Shown: positions 1-6,440 of the stretch, one piece after another
Position numbering within the stretch: the first letter of the stretch is position 1
Layout of the letters: each line of letters starts with the position of its first letter
Position numbers and translations under genes: made by a program
The notes under the pieces: model-generated
Seen by the model: only the letters and a program-made list of their open reading frames with translations
The model's database searches: none
Told to the model about the DNA's origin: nothing
DNA from: JBBQQK01 sp038216025
GTDB taxonomy: Bacteria; Patescibacteriota; UBA1384; XYA2-FULL-43-10; 1-14-0-10-43-13
Direction of reading: 5' to 3'
DNA length: 15,290 nucleotides
NCBI GenBank assembly: GCA_038216025.1
Contig: JBBQQK010000019.1
Location: 1 to 15,290, forward strand

Positions 1-26
1 TACTGTTTTTTTGAATTCATATCCAT
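1..26 (-). CDS. 5' end of a leftward gene, possibly transposase (partial)
   Basis: Only eight full codons lie in the window. They read MDMNSKKQ from an ATG at 26-24, with a good Shine-Dalgarno AAGGAG on the minus strand at 38-33, six bases ahead. The gene runs off the left edge, so no domain can be seen. Upstream of it (80-134) are two direct repeats resembling a transposon end, so a transposase is a reasonable guess, by context only. A second in-frame ATG at 20-18 is less well spaced from the ribosome binding site. Confidence 0.5.
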
Positions 27-79
27 ATTTTTCTCCTTGGTTCAACCATAACTGAACTCAAGGACTAATTGATAATTTC

Positions 80-134
80 AGTGACATTTTTAAACTGCAG
101 AGACATAGGGCTATAGTGACATTTTAGCTTGCAG
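80..134. repeat. Two direct repeats, candidate insertion-element terminus
   Basis: AGTGACATTTTTAAACTGCAG occupies 80-100 and a near copy, AGTGACATTTTAGCTTGCAG, occupies 115-134, a period of 35 bp. They lie between a leftward gene start (26) and queA (183). Repeated terminal binding sites just outside a transposase start are known in IS21-type and some IS3/IS481-like elements, so this may be the terminal region of an element whose body lies left of the window. The family assignment and outer boundary (around 134-145) are inference; the other end is not visible. Confidence 0.45.
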
Positions 135-182
135 AAGGCGACCCCTTTAAAAGTGGTTGTTTCTTTGTTAGTATGAATAAGT

Positions 183-1214
183 ATGAAATTAGAAGAGTTT
201 GACTACAATTTGCCAGAAGAGCTCATTGCACAATATCCCGCCGAACCTAGAGATAGTTCGCGGCTTTTGGTCTTGGATAAAAATACAGGAGCAATCACTC
301 ATGACGTTTTCCACAATTTAGTTGATCATTTAAAGGCCGGAGATGTTTTGGTAACAAACAACTCTAAGGTAATACCGGCAAGACTAATTGGAAAAAAACC
401 AACCGGTGGTCGCGTAGAGATATTTTTGAACCACGAATTGAAAGATTCAAAATGGGAAGTTTTGGGAAGAAACATTAAAGTTGGCCATACAATATCTTTT
501 TCTAATTCTAGTTTGAAAGCCTTTGTTAAAGATAAAAAAGAAGATACTTATATTGTCAGCTTTAATTTAAAAGGGTCCGAATTCCTTTCGGAGTTAGACA
601 AAATAGGAGTCGTACCGCTTCCTCCATATATCAAAAGAAACGAATCTGACAAAAACGACAGGGAAAATTATCAGACAATTTATGCTAAAAATGAAGGTAG
701 TGCCGCAGCGCCTACGGCTGGACTTCATTTTACTTCAGAGCTTTTCGGCAAGATTGAAGAAAAGGGGATAAGTGTCTTGGAGGTTACCTTGCATGTTGGT
801 ATCGGTACCTTTGCCCCAGTAAAAACAGAGAATATAGAAGAACACAAAATTCATTCAGAATACTATTCAATTGATAATAATACATTAGAAATGATTGTAT
901 CGGCCAAGAAAAATGGACGCAGAATTATTGCTGTCGGCACAACAACTGCCAGAGTACTTGAGCACATTTTCTCTCAATTGGTCCCTGAAGATTCTCCCGT
1001 AAGCTATTCGGGCTGGACGAACATATTTATTTACCCCGGTTACCAATTTAAATGCATAGACGGAATCATCACAAATTTTCATTTGCCAAAGTCATCGCTC
1101 TTAATGCTGATATCAGCGCTTGCCGGCCGCGATAAGATATTAAACGCTTATGAAGAGGCGATAGCACATCGCTACCGGTTTTTTTCATATGGCGACGGCA
1201 TGCTAATAACTTAA
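183..1214 (+). CDS. queA: S-adenosylmethionine:tRNA ribosyltransferase-isomerase
   Basis: QueA transfers and isomerises the ribosyl moiety of S-adenosylmethionine onto 7-aminomethyl-7-deazaguanine in tRNA, giving epoxyqueuosine at wobble position 34. The 343 residues match the usual full length (about 340-350). Family blocks are in order: QYPAEPRDSSRLLVLD near 17-32, the region GDVLVTNNSKVIPARL around 53-68, the signature EGSAAAPTAGLHFT at 171-184, VTLHVGIGTFAPV in the middle, and a C-terminal RFFSYGDGMLI. The start is chosen because the family N-terminus begins right there. No Shine-Dalgarno is seen; a weak -10-like TATGAA (172-177) lies close to the ATG. The upstream neighbour is a probable mobile-element end, and no other queuosine gene is in the window. 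Confidence 0.96.
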   Translation: MKLEEFDYNLPEELIAQYPAEPRDSSRLLVLDKNTGAITHDVFHNLVDHLKAGDVLVTNNSKVIPARLIGKKPTGGRVEIFLNHELKDSKWEVLGRNIKVGHTISFSNSSLKAFVKDKKEDTYIVSFNLKGSEFLSELDKIGVVPLPPYIKRNESDKNDRENYQTIYAKNEGSAAAPTAGLHFTSELFGKIEEKGISVLEVTLHVGIGTFAPVKTENIEEHKIHSEYYSIDNNTLEMIVSAKKNGRRIIAVGTTTARVLEHIFSQLVPEDSPVSYSGWTNIFIYPGYQFKCIDGIITNFHLPKSSLLMLISALAGRDKILNAYEEAIAHRYRFFSYGDGMLIT

Positions 1215-1228
1215 TCAAAAATTTCATA

Positions 1229-1257
1229 TTGCTCATAAGTTTTTTTGGCTGTACAAT
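1229..1257 (+). promoter_or_regulatory. Promoter of the LTD-tsaE-tsaB group, leaderless
   Basis: A -35-like TTGCTC (1229-1234) is separated by exactly 17 bp from a -10 TACAAT (1252-1257). The ATG of the next gene is at 1265, seven bases past the -10, so the transcript would begin at or next to the start codon. No Shine-Dalgarno is present, which agrees with leaderless translation. The -35 is weak (three of six consensus bases). Confidence 0.5.
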
Positions 1258-1264
1258 TTAATAA

Positions 1265-2539
1265 ATGAGCAAATGGCTTAAAATATGCCCGTATGTTATA
1301 TCTGTTGTTCTTTTGATTTCAGTACAAGCGAGAGCAGAAGCGGGATTGACCGGGAATCTAGAAAATGATTTGAATTCAAACACCTCCAACACAAACGAGA
1401 ACTCTTTAACAAATATACCTTCTATTTCAGAAGTATATCCTTATCCTGATGCTGATTCGATATTTCCAGATGAATTCATCGAAATAAATAACAACTCCGA
1501 TCAACCAATTGATTTATCTCTATTTAAAATTTGCGATAAAAACGCATGCTCTAAATCTGTTTTCTATCCAATCGGCTCTGACATTCTGCTTCCTGGCGGA
1601 TATTTTATTTACTGTAATAAAGATTTTCAACTAAACAATTCCGGCGAAGAAACTGTTAGCATAACTGATTTGTCCGGAATAAATTTATCAACTGTGGGTT
1701 TTTCATCGGCCAAGGAAGGAATGTCCTACAACTTTAGGGATACTTGGTATTGGTCTTCTCCAACTCCAGGAAAAGAAAACAGTTTAAAACAATTACTTGA
1801 AGGCGGAGAAAAAGAAGCATTTAGGCCTAATAGTATTTTAGAATGCAAGAAATTGTCAGCTGGATCAGAAGTCATTATTACGGGCTCGGTGAGCGTTTCT
1901 CCTTTTGTCCTCTCCAATCAATATTTTTATATCCAAGACAATAGCGGAGGAATACAAATTTATTCTTATAAAAGCGATTTTGAGATCCACAGTGCAGGCG
2001 ATCGGGTCGAGATACACGGAACTATTTCTGAAGTATCGGGTGAAAAACGAATTAAGATAAGCGGAAAATCAGATATAGTATTTATTGAAAAAGATGTTGA
2101 AAAGCCGCGGGCAAAGTCTATTACAGACAAGCTTATGGAAGATGATATAGGCACCATGGTTCGGGTGGAGGGCCTTGTTATCCAAACAAGCGGCGATATC
2201 TTTTTGATTTCAGTCAATTCTCAAGATATTAAGGTAATCATTAAAGAAGGCACCAACATAAACAAGCCGACTATGCGTAAAGGCGACAAAGTTGCCGTTT
2301 CTGGTATTGTTTCTATCTATAACGGTCAGTATAGAATATTGCCAATCTCACAGGAAGATGTTACAATAATCATTCCGGAAACAGTACTTCCTCAATCCGG
2401 CTCGGGCATTGAATTATATGCTGTTACATACTTAACATTTATGATCATATGGATTTTATACTTAAAACTGAAGATGAGGCGAAAAACTTGGCAAAAAAGA
2501 TTGTGTCTTTTCTTGGCAATGGAGATGTTATTGCGTTGA
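1265..2539 (+). CDS. Secreted lamin-tail-domain protein with OB-fold repeats and C-terminal anchor
   Basis: This 424-residue protein is predicted to be exported. It has a hydrophobic signal segment at about 7-22 with an Ala-rich cleavage region (QARAEA), then a Ser/Asn/Thr-rich linker. A lamin-tail domain spans roughly 52-172, with the typical opening ISEVYPYP.DADS, the phrase DEFIEINNNSDQPIDLS and the closing SPTPGKEN. Two OB-fold-like segments follow (about 200-275 and 297-368; phrases YFYIQDNSGGIQIY and GDKVAVSGIV). A single membrane helix (about 383-400) with a basic tail (KLKMRRK) should anchor it with the bulk outside. Such LTD/OB proteins are common on CPR cell surfaces; their ligands are unknown. 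The last 91 bases overlap the start of tsaE in another frame; the membrane helix begins before the overlap, so the C-terminus appears genuine. Confidence 0.8.
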   Translation: MSKWLKICPYVISVVLLISVQARAEAGLTGNLENDLNSNTSNTNENSLTNIPSISEVYPYPDADSIFPDEFIEINNNSDQPIDLSLFKICDKNACSKSVFYPIGSDILLPGGYFIYCNKDFQLNNSGEETVSITDLSGINLSTVGFSSAKEGMSYNFRDTWYWSSPTPGKENSLKQLLEGGEKEAFRPNSILECKKLSAGSEVIITGSVSVSPFVLSNQYFYIQDNSGGIQIYSYKSDFEIHSAGDRVEIHGTISEVSGEKRIKISGKSDIVFIEKDVEKPRAKSITDKLMEDDIGTMVRVEGLVIQTSGDIFLISVNSQDIKVIIKEGTNINKPTMRKGDKVAVSGIVSIYNGQYRILPISQEDVTIIIPETVLPQSGSGIELYAVTYLTFMIIWILYLKLKMRRKTWQKRLCLFLAMEMLLR

Positions 2540-2904
2540 TGGGAGAACTTGGCGTTGGAAAAACCACCCTAACCAAAGCTATCGCTAAAGAAATTGGAAT
2601 TGATGCAGAAATAACTAGCCCCACATTCGTAGTTATGAAAGAGTACTTTTTAGATCAAAACGTTATACCAAATAATATCAAAGGCGCTAATACGTTGGTT
2701 CATGTTGATTGTTACCGTTTTAATTCAGTAGAGGACGCTTTTTCTGTCGGATTGGATGAATATTTTAACCGGCAAGATACTATAATGATTATAGAATGGG
2801 CCGAAAGAATAGAAGCCATATTGCCAAAGAAGACCAAGGTAATCAAATTGCAATACCTCGGCGAAACAGAAAGAGAGGCTGAGATAAAATGGTTAAGCGA
2901 GTGA
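2449..2904 (+). CDS. tsaE: tRNA t6A biosynthesis ATPase TsaE
   Basis: TsaE is the ATPase that works with TsaB and TsaD to place threonylcarbamoyl on A37 of tRNAs reading ANN codons, probably by resetting the TsaBD complex. At 151 residues it has normal length. The Walker A loop GELGVGKTT is at 32-40, the switch-like SPTF at 57-60, the HVDCYR block at 85-90 and the family signature IIEWAER at 114-120. The start ATG at 2449 fits the family N-terminus, although it lies inside the end of the upstream gene. No Shine-Dalgarno is evident, so translation may depend on the upstream reading frame. The stop overlaps tsaB by 16 nt, a typical tsaE-tsaB coupling. tsaD is not in the window. Confidence 0.95.
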   Translation: MDFILKTEDEAKNLAKKIVSFLGNGDVIALMGELGVGKTTLTKAIAKEIGIDAEITSPTFVVMKEYFLDQNVIPNNIKGANTLVHVDCYRFNSVEDAFSVGLDEYFNRQDTIMIIEWAERIEAILPKKTKVIKLQYLGETEREAEIKWLSE

Positions 2905-3272
2905 TTTTATCAATTGATATTTTGCAAGAAAAGCCAGAAGTGGCCATTTTGGACAGTTGTTTCCGCTCTATTGATAAATGCTCTATTGATGATCCATTTC
3001 AATTATCGGAGAAACTATTGGTTGCTATCGATGCTTTGTTGAAATCCAATGAATATTCATTGTCTGACTTAAAAGCGATTTGCATTACTAGAGGCCCAGC
3101 ATCTTATACCGGCTTAAGAATTGCTTTAACTTGCGCCAACTTTATGGCATACTCACTAAATATTCCGATCGTCTCTGGGAAAAATGAAAATTTCTCCGAT
3201 AAATTTGAGAAATTCCTCTTGCCGGAATACTTCCATGACCCGGTGATAACCCAGAAGAAGCCTAGACTTTAG
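2889..3272 (+). CDS. tsaB: Short TsaB-like t6A scaffold protein
   Basis: TsaB is an inactive ASKHA-fold paralogue of TsaD that forms the core dimer of the bacterial t6A machinery. This one has 127 residues against the usual 220-230. The N-terminal lobe is intact: the VILSIDILQEKPEVAILD strand pair near 5-22 and the signature TRGPASYTGLRIALTCANFMA at about 87-107, which forms the TsaD-binding helix pair. The second lobe is replaced by about 30 residues ending LPEYFHDPVITQKKPRL. No missing part is visible in other frames downstream. To my knowledge short TsaB forms occur in CPR genomes, so I read it as a compact functional version, not a broken gene; this is inference. A GTG at 2901, giving the more usual N-terminus VILSID, is an alternative start that overlaps the tsaE stop. 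Confidence 0.85.
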   Translation: MVKRVILSIDILQEKPEVAILDSCFRSIDKCSIDDPFQLSEKLLVAIDALLKSNEYSLSDLKAICITRGPASYTGLRIALTCANFMAYSLNIPIVSGKNENFSDKFEKFLLPEYFHDPVITQKKPRL

Positions 3273-3334
3273 ACGTATAAGTTTGTTACCATTAAGATAT
3301 AAATTATTTCCTAATCATCAAGAATTTAGCCATT

Positions 3335-4735
3335 ATGTCTTTTGTAAAAATAAAAAAAGATAACTTAAATAATCAAAAGAAAAAACAATTTTTCAAGAAA
3401 AAAGCCTGGAAAATTGCCTTTTCATTTTTAACTATTTTGGTGGTCGTGTCCGTTTCCTTTTTGGCTTATATACTAGCGACTGGGTCAAAAGTGTTTGAGG
3501 GCGGATTGAAGAATAACTCATCTCTGTTGCATGCTTTCACTAGCGAGTCGCTTAAGAATGATAACGGCAGGACGAATATATTGATTATAGGCAGGGGCGG
3601 AGAAAATCATCCCGGCGGCTTGCTGACAGACTCGCTAATGGTAATGAGTATTAAGGACGAAAAAGCAGCACTCGTTTCGATACCTCGTGATCTTCAAGTT
3701 CCGATTAAAAATCATAATAAAAACAAAATTAATACTGCGTTTTCGGATGGTTATAACGATTACTTGTCAACAAATTGTAAGACCTCAAAAAAGAAAAACA
3801 GCGATGCTCAATGTATTGATGGGGCTTTGTCTGCCGGTGCCAATTTATCCAAAGAAACTGTTTCTAATATTTTAGACATTCCGGTTCACTATTATATAAT
3901 GGTTGATTTTGAAGGATTTAAAAATCTTATTGATTCCGTTGGCGGAGTTGATATTAATGTTGAAAAAGCAATATACGATCCATTTTACCCAGACAAGAAT
4001 ATGAAAGGATACGATCCGCTTAAAATCAAAGCCGGTATGCAGCACATGAATGGAGAGCTGGCTCTAAAATATGCCCGCTCAAGAGAAACCACCTCTGATT
4101 TTGATAGAGCCGCACGACAACAACAGATTCTATCAAGACTTCGAGAGAAAATCTCTCAAGCTGGTTATCTGGCTAACCCGAAAAAAATTCTAGAACTGGT
4201 AAATATCCTGGGCGACCATGTAAGAACCGATTTTTCTGTCAACGAAATTAAGTCGTTGTCAGATACCGCCAAAGATGTAAATAAGGATAAAATTATAAAA
4301 AAAGTGCTCTCTAATTCCGGACAGGATGCTTTGTTGGTAGATGATTCCAGTACCGGAATTTATTACTTGAAGACTAAATCGGGCAATTTCCAAAATATAC
4401 AGAAATTTGTAGCGAATATTTTTGAAGAAAATTACGTGATTGAAAAAGCGGAAGACATCAGAATCGAAGTTATAAATGGCACTGCTAAAACCGGTTTAGC
4501 CGGAAAAGTCGCCAATGATTTAAAGAATGAAGGGTATAAAATAAGCAGTGTGTCAACATCGACTCAGAAGTACAAAGAAACAACTATTTTCGATTATACA
4601 AAAGGTTCTAAAAAAATGACGCTTGTTGAACTAAAAAATCGTTTTGGAAAGAACATAATCGAAAAAATTGCTGCCAATGATTCTTCTGACTTTACTATTA
4701 TATTAGGTGATGATTACAATTCTGTCCTTCAATAA
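3335..4735 (+). CDS. LytR-CpsA-Psr (LCP) family protein with LytR_C domain
   Basis: LCP enzymes attach glycopolymers to peptidoglycan or other acceptors outside the membrane, releasing the polyprenyl phosphate carrier. This 466-residue protein has a basic cytoplasmic N-terminus, one membrane helix (about 27-47) and the LCP catalytic domain at about 97-272. Conserved residues include TDS (98-100), SIPRD (115-119, with the Arg-Asp pair), VGGVDINV near 202-209, ARSR (247-250) and DFDRAARQQQ (255-264). A LytR_C domain follows at about 374-460, opening with RIEVINGT and a GLAGKVANDL helix. It heads an envelope block, eight bases ahead of the next gene. There is no clear Shine-Dalgarno before the ATG. 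The insert with two cysteines (148 and 160) between the PRD motif and the later core is somewhat unusual. Confidence 0.93.
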   Translation: MSFVKIKKDNLNNQKKKQFFKKKAWKIAFSFLTILVVVSVSFLAYILATGSKVFEGGLKNNSSLLHAFTSESLKNDNGRTNILIIGRGGENHPGGLLTDSLMVMSIKDEKAALVSIPRDLQVPIKNHNKNKINTAFSDGYNDYLSTNCKTSKKKNSDAQCIDGALSAGANLSKETVSNILDIPVHYYIMVDFEGFKNLIDSVGGVDINVEKAIYDPFYPDKNMKGYDPLKIKAGMQHMNGELALKYARSRETTSDFDRAARQQQILSRLREKISQAGYLANPKKILELVNILGDHVRTDFSVNEIKSLSDTAKDVNKDKIIKKVLSNSGQDALLVDDSSTGIYYLKTKSGNFQNIQKFVANIFEENYVIEKAEDIRIEVINGTAKTGLAGKVANDLKNEGYKISSVSTSTQKYKETTIFDYTKGSKKMTLVELKNRFGKNIIEKIAANDSSDFTIILGDDYNSVLQ

Positions 4736-4743
4736 GAAAAAAA

Positions 4744-5313
4744 GTGGCTGTTTTATACAACAAAATCGCTAGGAAAATTACTTTAACCATAATACTTGGA
4801 TGGAGTCTTTGGTATTTCTTGATGCTGACTCGCTCTCATTTTGATCAAACTTTAATTGCTCTTTTTGGCTTGTTCAATCTGCTTTTTATCTGGCTTGAGT
4901 ACTCGGCTTTAGTTACTCTTGTTTCTCTGTCATTTCTGAGCGCTTATGCATTTTATGGGTTTTTGTTTCAATATAATCTTCCTAACTGGCTGGTAATGGT
5001 TGGAATACTATTAATATTCGGTTACCTTTTCCTCTACACGGAACAAAGGATCGGCATCCTGGGCAACAAGAGGCTGATCTATCTATTCTTGTTTAGCCTG
5101 ATATCACTTGAGGTGTTTTTGGCCCTTGCTTTTTTTCTAATAAATCCTCTAAGTAAAAGCTTAATTATGGCAGTTGTCAGCTATGTATTTGTGGGTTTTT
5201 GCTATGTGGTATTAGCAAAACATGATGACAATAAGCTCAGCACATATTTAACCGTTGCTCTAATATCAATGTTTATGGTATTTATTTCCTCTGGCTGGGG
5301 TGGGGCAATTTGA
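4744..5313 (+). CDS. Polytopic membrane protein of unknown function
   Basis: The gene starts with GTG eight bases after the LCP stop and encodes 189 residues, nearly all hydrophobic. About six membrane helices can be read (roughly 12-29, 33-50, 53-75, 78-96, 108-133, 137-157), with a further weak one near the C-terminus. The loops are very short and have few charges; a small charged loop KHDDNK lies near 158-163. I recognise no catalytic motif and no family. It shares the operon with an LCP protein and precedes a parvulin, so an envelope role is possible, but that rests only on position. The opening is not certain, because only A-rich sequence and no clear Shine-Dalgarno precedes it. Confidence 0.75.
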   Translation: MAVLYNKIARKITLTIILGWSLWYFLMLTRSHFDQTLIALFGLFNLLFIWLEYSALVTLVSLSFLSAYAFYGFLFQYNLPNWLVMVGILLIFGYLFLYTEQRIGILGNKRLIYLFLFSLISLEVFLALAFFLINPLSKSLIMAVVSYVFVGFCYVVLAKHDDNKLSTYLTVALISMFMVFISSGWGGAI

Positions 5314-5338
5314 TTTTTATTGGTTTTACGCTTATACT
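5310..5338 (+). promoter_or_regulatory. Promoter of the parvulin gene
   Basis: TTGATT (5310-5315) and TATACT (5333-5338) are 17 bp apart. The -35 overlaps the stop codon of the preceding membrane protein. A start near 5345 would put transcription at the Shine-Dalgarno AAGGAG (5345-5350), itself eight bases ahead of the ATG at 5359, so the leader would be very short. Confidence 0.6.
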
Positions 5339-5358
5339 AACAATAAGGAGAAATAATA

Positions 5359-6372
5359 ATGAAATTAAAATTCGACAAATTGCCTTCTATTAAAAAGGTA
5401 AATCTAGATAAATTTAAAAGCACGAAATTGTTTTCTTTCTTTCAGAAGCTAAAAGATATGATCGTAAAATTAGATATAGGCAGGGTATTCAAATCAAAAG
5501 CCTTCAAAATTTTCTTTTTGAGTTTGATTGTAATCTTGGCAATAAGCCAAATAGTATTCGGAGTTATGATTTATAAATATAAGGCCACGGATAAAGTTAC
5601 TAGATTCGCTGCAAAGGTTTTGCCTTTTCCTGCAGCAGTCGTAAATTATGAGGCAATAACTTACAATGAATATCTTGGTGAGCAGGATTATATACATCAA
5701 TTCTATAAATCAACCAATCAAGAAGAGATCGACATCAATGAAATTGACAAGCAGGTATTAAAACAACTGGTTGAGAATAAAGTGATAAAATCTGAAGCTA
5801 GAAATAATAAAATTTCTGTTTCTGCCGAAGAAGTGGACAAGGCTTTCGGTGAAATTGTTGAACAAAACGGGGGAAAAGATTCAGTAGAAAAGGTTTTAAA
5901 AGATCTTTATGGTATTGATAGCAAAAAATTCAAACTATTGATTAAGAGTCAACTTTTAAGAGATAAAGTTAGCGATCAGCTGATCGCTAAAGTAACTGCT
6001 AGGCACATCTTAGTTCGTGTTGATTCCGATGCTCCGGAAGCAGATGTTAATAAAGCAAAAGAAAAAATTCAAGGATTTCTAGATCAAATAAAAGGCGGCG
6101 CTGATTTTGCTGAGGTTGCAAAACAAAATTCTGAGGATGTAGGTAGTGCCGAACAAGGGGGTCTATTGGATCCTTTTGCTAAAGGAGAGATGGTAGAATC
6201 TTTTTCTGAAACAGCTTTTACTACTCCGGTTGGTCAACTATCTGAGCCTGTCCGTACTGAATTTGGGTGGCACATAATAAAGGTTGAAGGAAAAAGCGGC
6301 AAAATTGAAAAAACATTTGCTGATTGGCTCACTGATCTTAAACAACAAAGTTTCATAATCAACTTAGTCTAA
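5359..6372 (+). CDS. Membrane-anchored parvulin-type peptidyl-prolyl isomerase (PrsA/SurA-like)
   Basis: This 337-residue protein should help fold exported proteins on the outer face of the membrane by cis-trans isomerisation of X-Pro bonds. A basic N-terminal region (1-49) precedes one membrane helix (about 50-72). A SurA-N-like helical region (about 95-210) includes LKQLVENKVIKSEA. The parvulin domain lies at 214-311: ARHILVRV at its start, a GADFAEVAKQNSED stretch, GSAEQGGLL, and the closing FGWHIIKVEG. There is no lipobox cysteine, so it is a transmembrane protein and not a PrsA lipoprotein. It has its own promoter and a strong Shine-Dalgarno. A perfect 22-bp palindrome lies in the gene at the boundary between the two domains. 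Transcription ends at a strong hairpin just past the stop. Confidence 0.92.
   Translation: MKLKFDKLPSIKKVNLDKFKSTKLFSFFQKLKDMIVKLDIGRVFKSKAFKIFFLSLIVILAISQIVFGVMIYKYKATDKVTRFAAKVLPFPAAVVNYEAITYNEYLGEQDYIHQFYKSTNQEEIDINEIDKQVLKQLVENKVIKSEARNNKISVSAEEVDKAFGEIVEQNGGKDSVEKVLKDLYGIDSKKFKLLIKSQLLRDKVSDQLIAKVTARHILVRVDSDAPEADVNKAKEKIQGFLDQIKGGADFAEVAKQNSEDVGSAEQGGLLDPFAKGEMVESFSETAFTTPVGQLSEPVRTEFGWHIIKVEGKSGKIEKTFADWLTDLKQQSFIINLV
5969..5990. repeat. Perfect 22-bp palindrome inside the parvulin gene
   Basis: TTAGCGATCAG at 5969-5979 is followed at once by its exact reverse complement at 5980-5990. It encodes residues around 204-211, between the helical N-terminal domain and the parvulin domain. 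The symmetry has no spacer, so it suits a dimeric DNA-binding protein or cruciform better than a classical RNA hairpin. Confidence 0.9.
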
Positions 6373-6381
6373 ATGCATTCT

Positions 6382-6421
6382 AATTTAAAAACAGCTCATT
6401 GAAATGAGCTGTTTTTAAATT
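6382..6421. terminator. Bidirectional rho-independent terminator
   Basis: A perfect 19-bp inverted repeat (6382-6400 and 6403-6421) surrounds a two-base centre. The core AACAGCTCATT/AATGAGCTGTT is flanked by A runs on one side and T runs on the other, so each strand reads a stem followed by TTTTT. It sits between the convergent parvulin gene (stop at 6372) and gpmI (stop at 6441) and should end both transcripts. Confidence 0.92.
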
Positions 6422-6440
6422 AACTGATAGTATGGGCGGC

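Noticed and set aside
80..134. A possible CRISPR array
   Set aside because: There are only two imperfect copies with a 14-bp spacer and no cas genes; a transposon end fits better.
2889..3272. tsaB as a frameshifted pseudogene
   Set aside because: The other frames downstream of 3272 show no remaining TsaB sequence, and the tail looks like a natural end.
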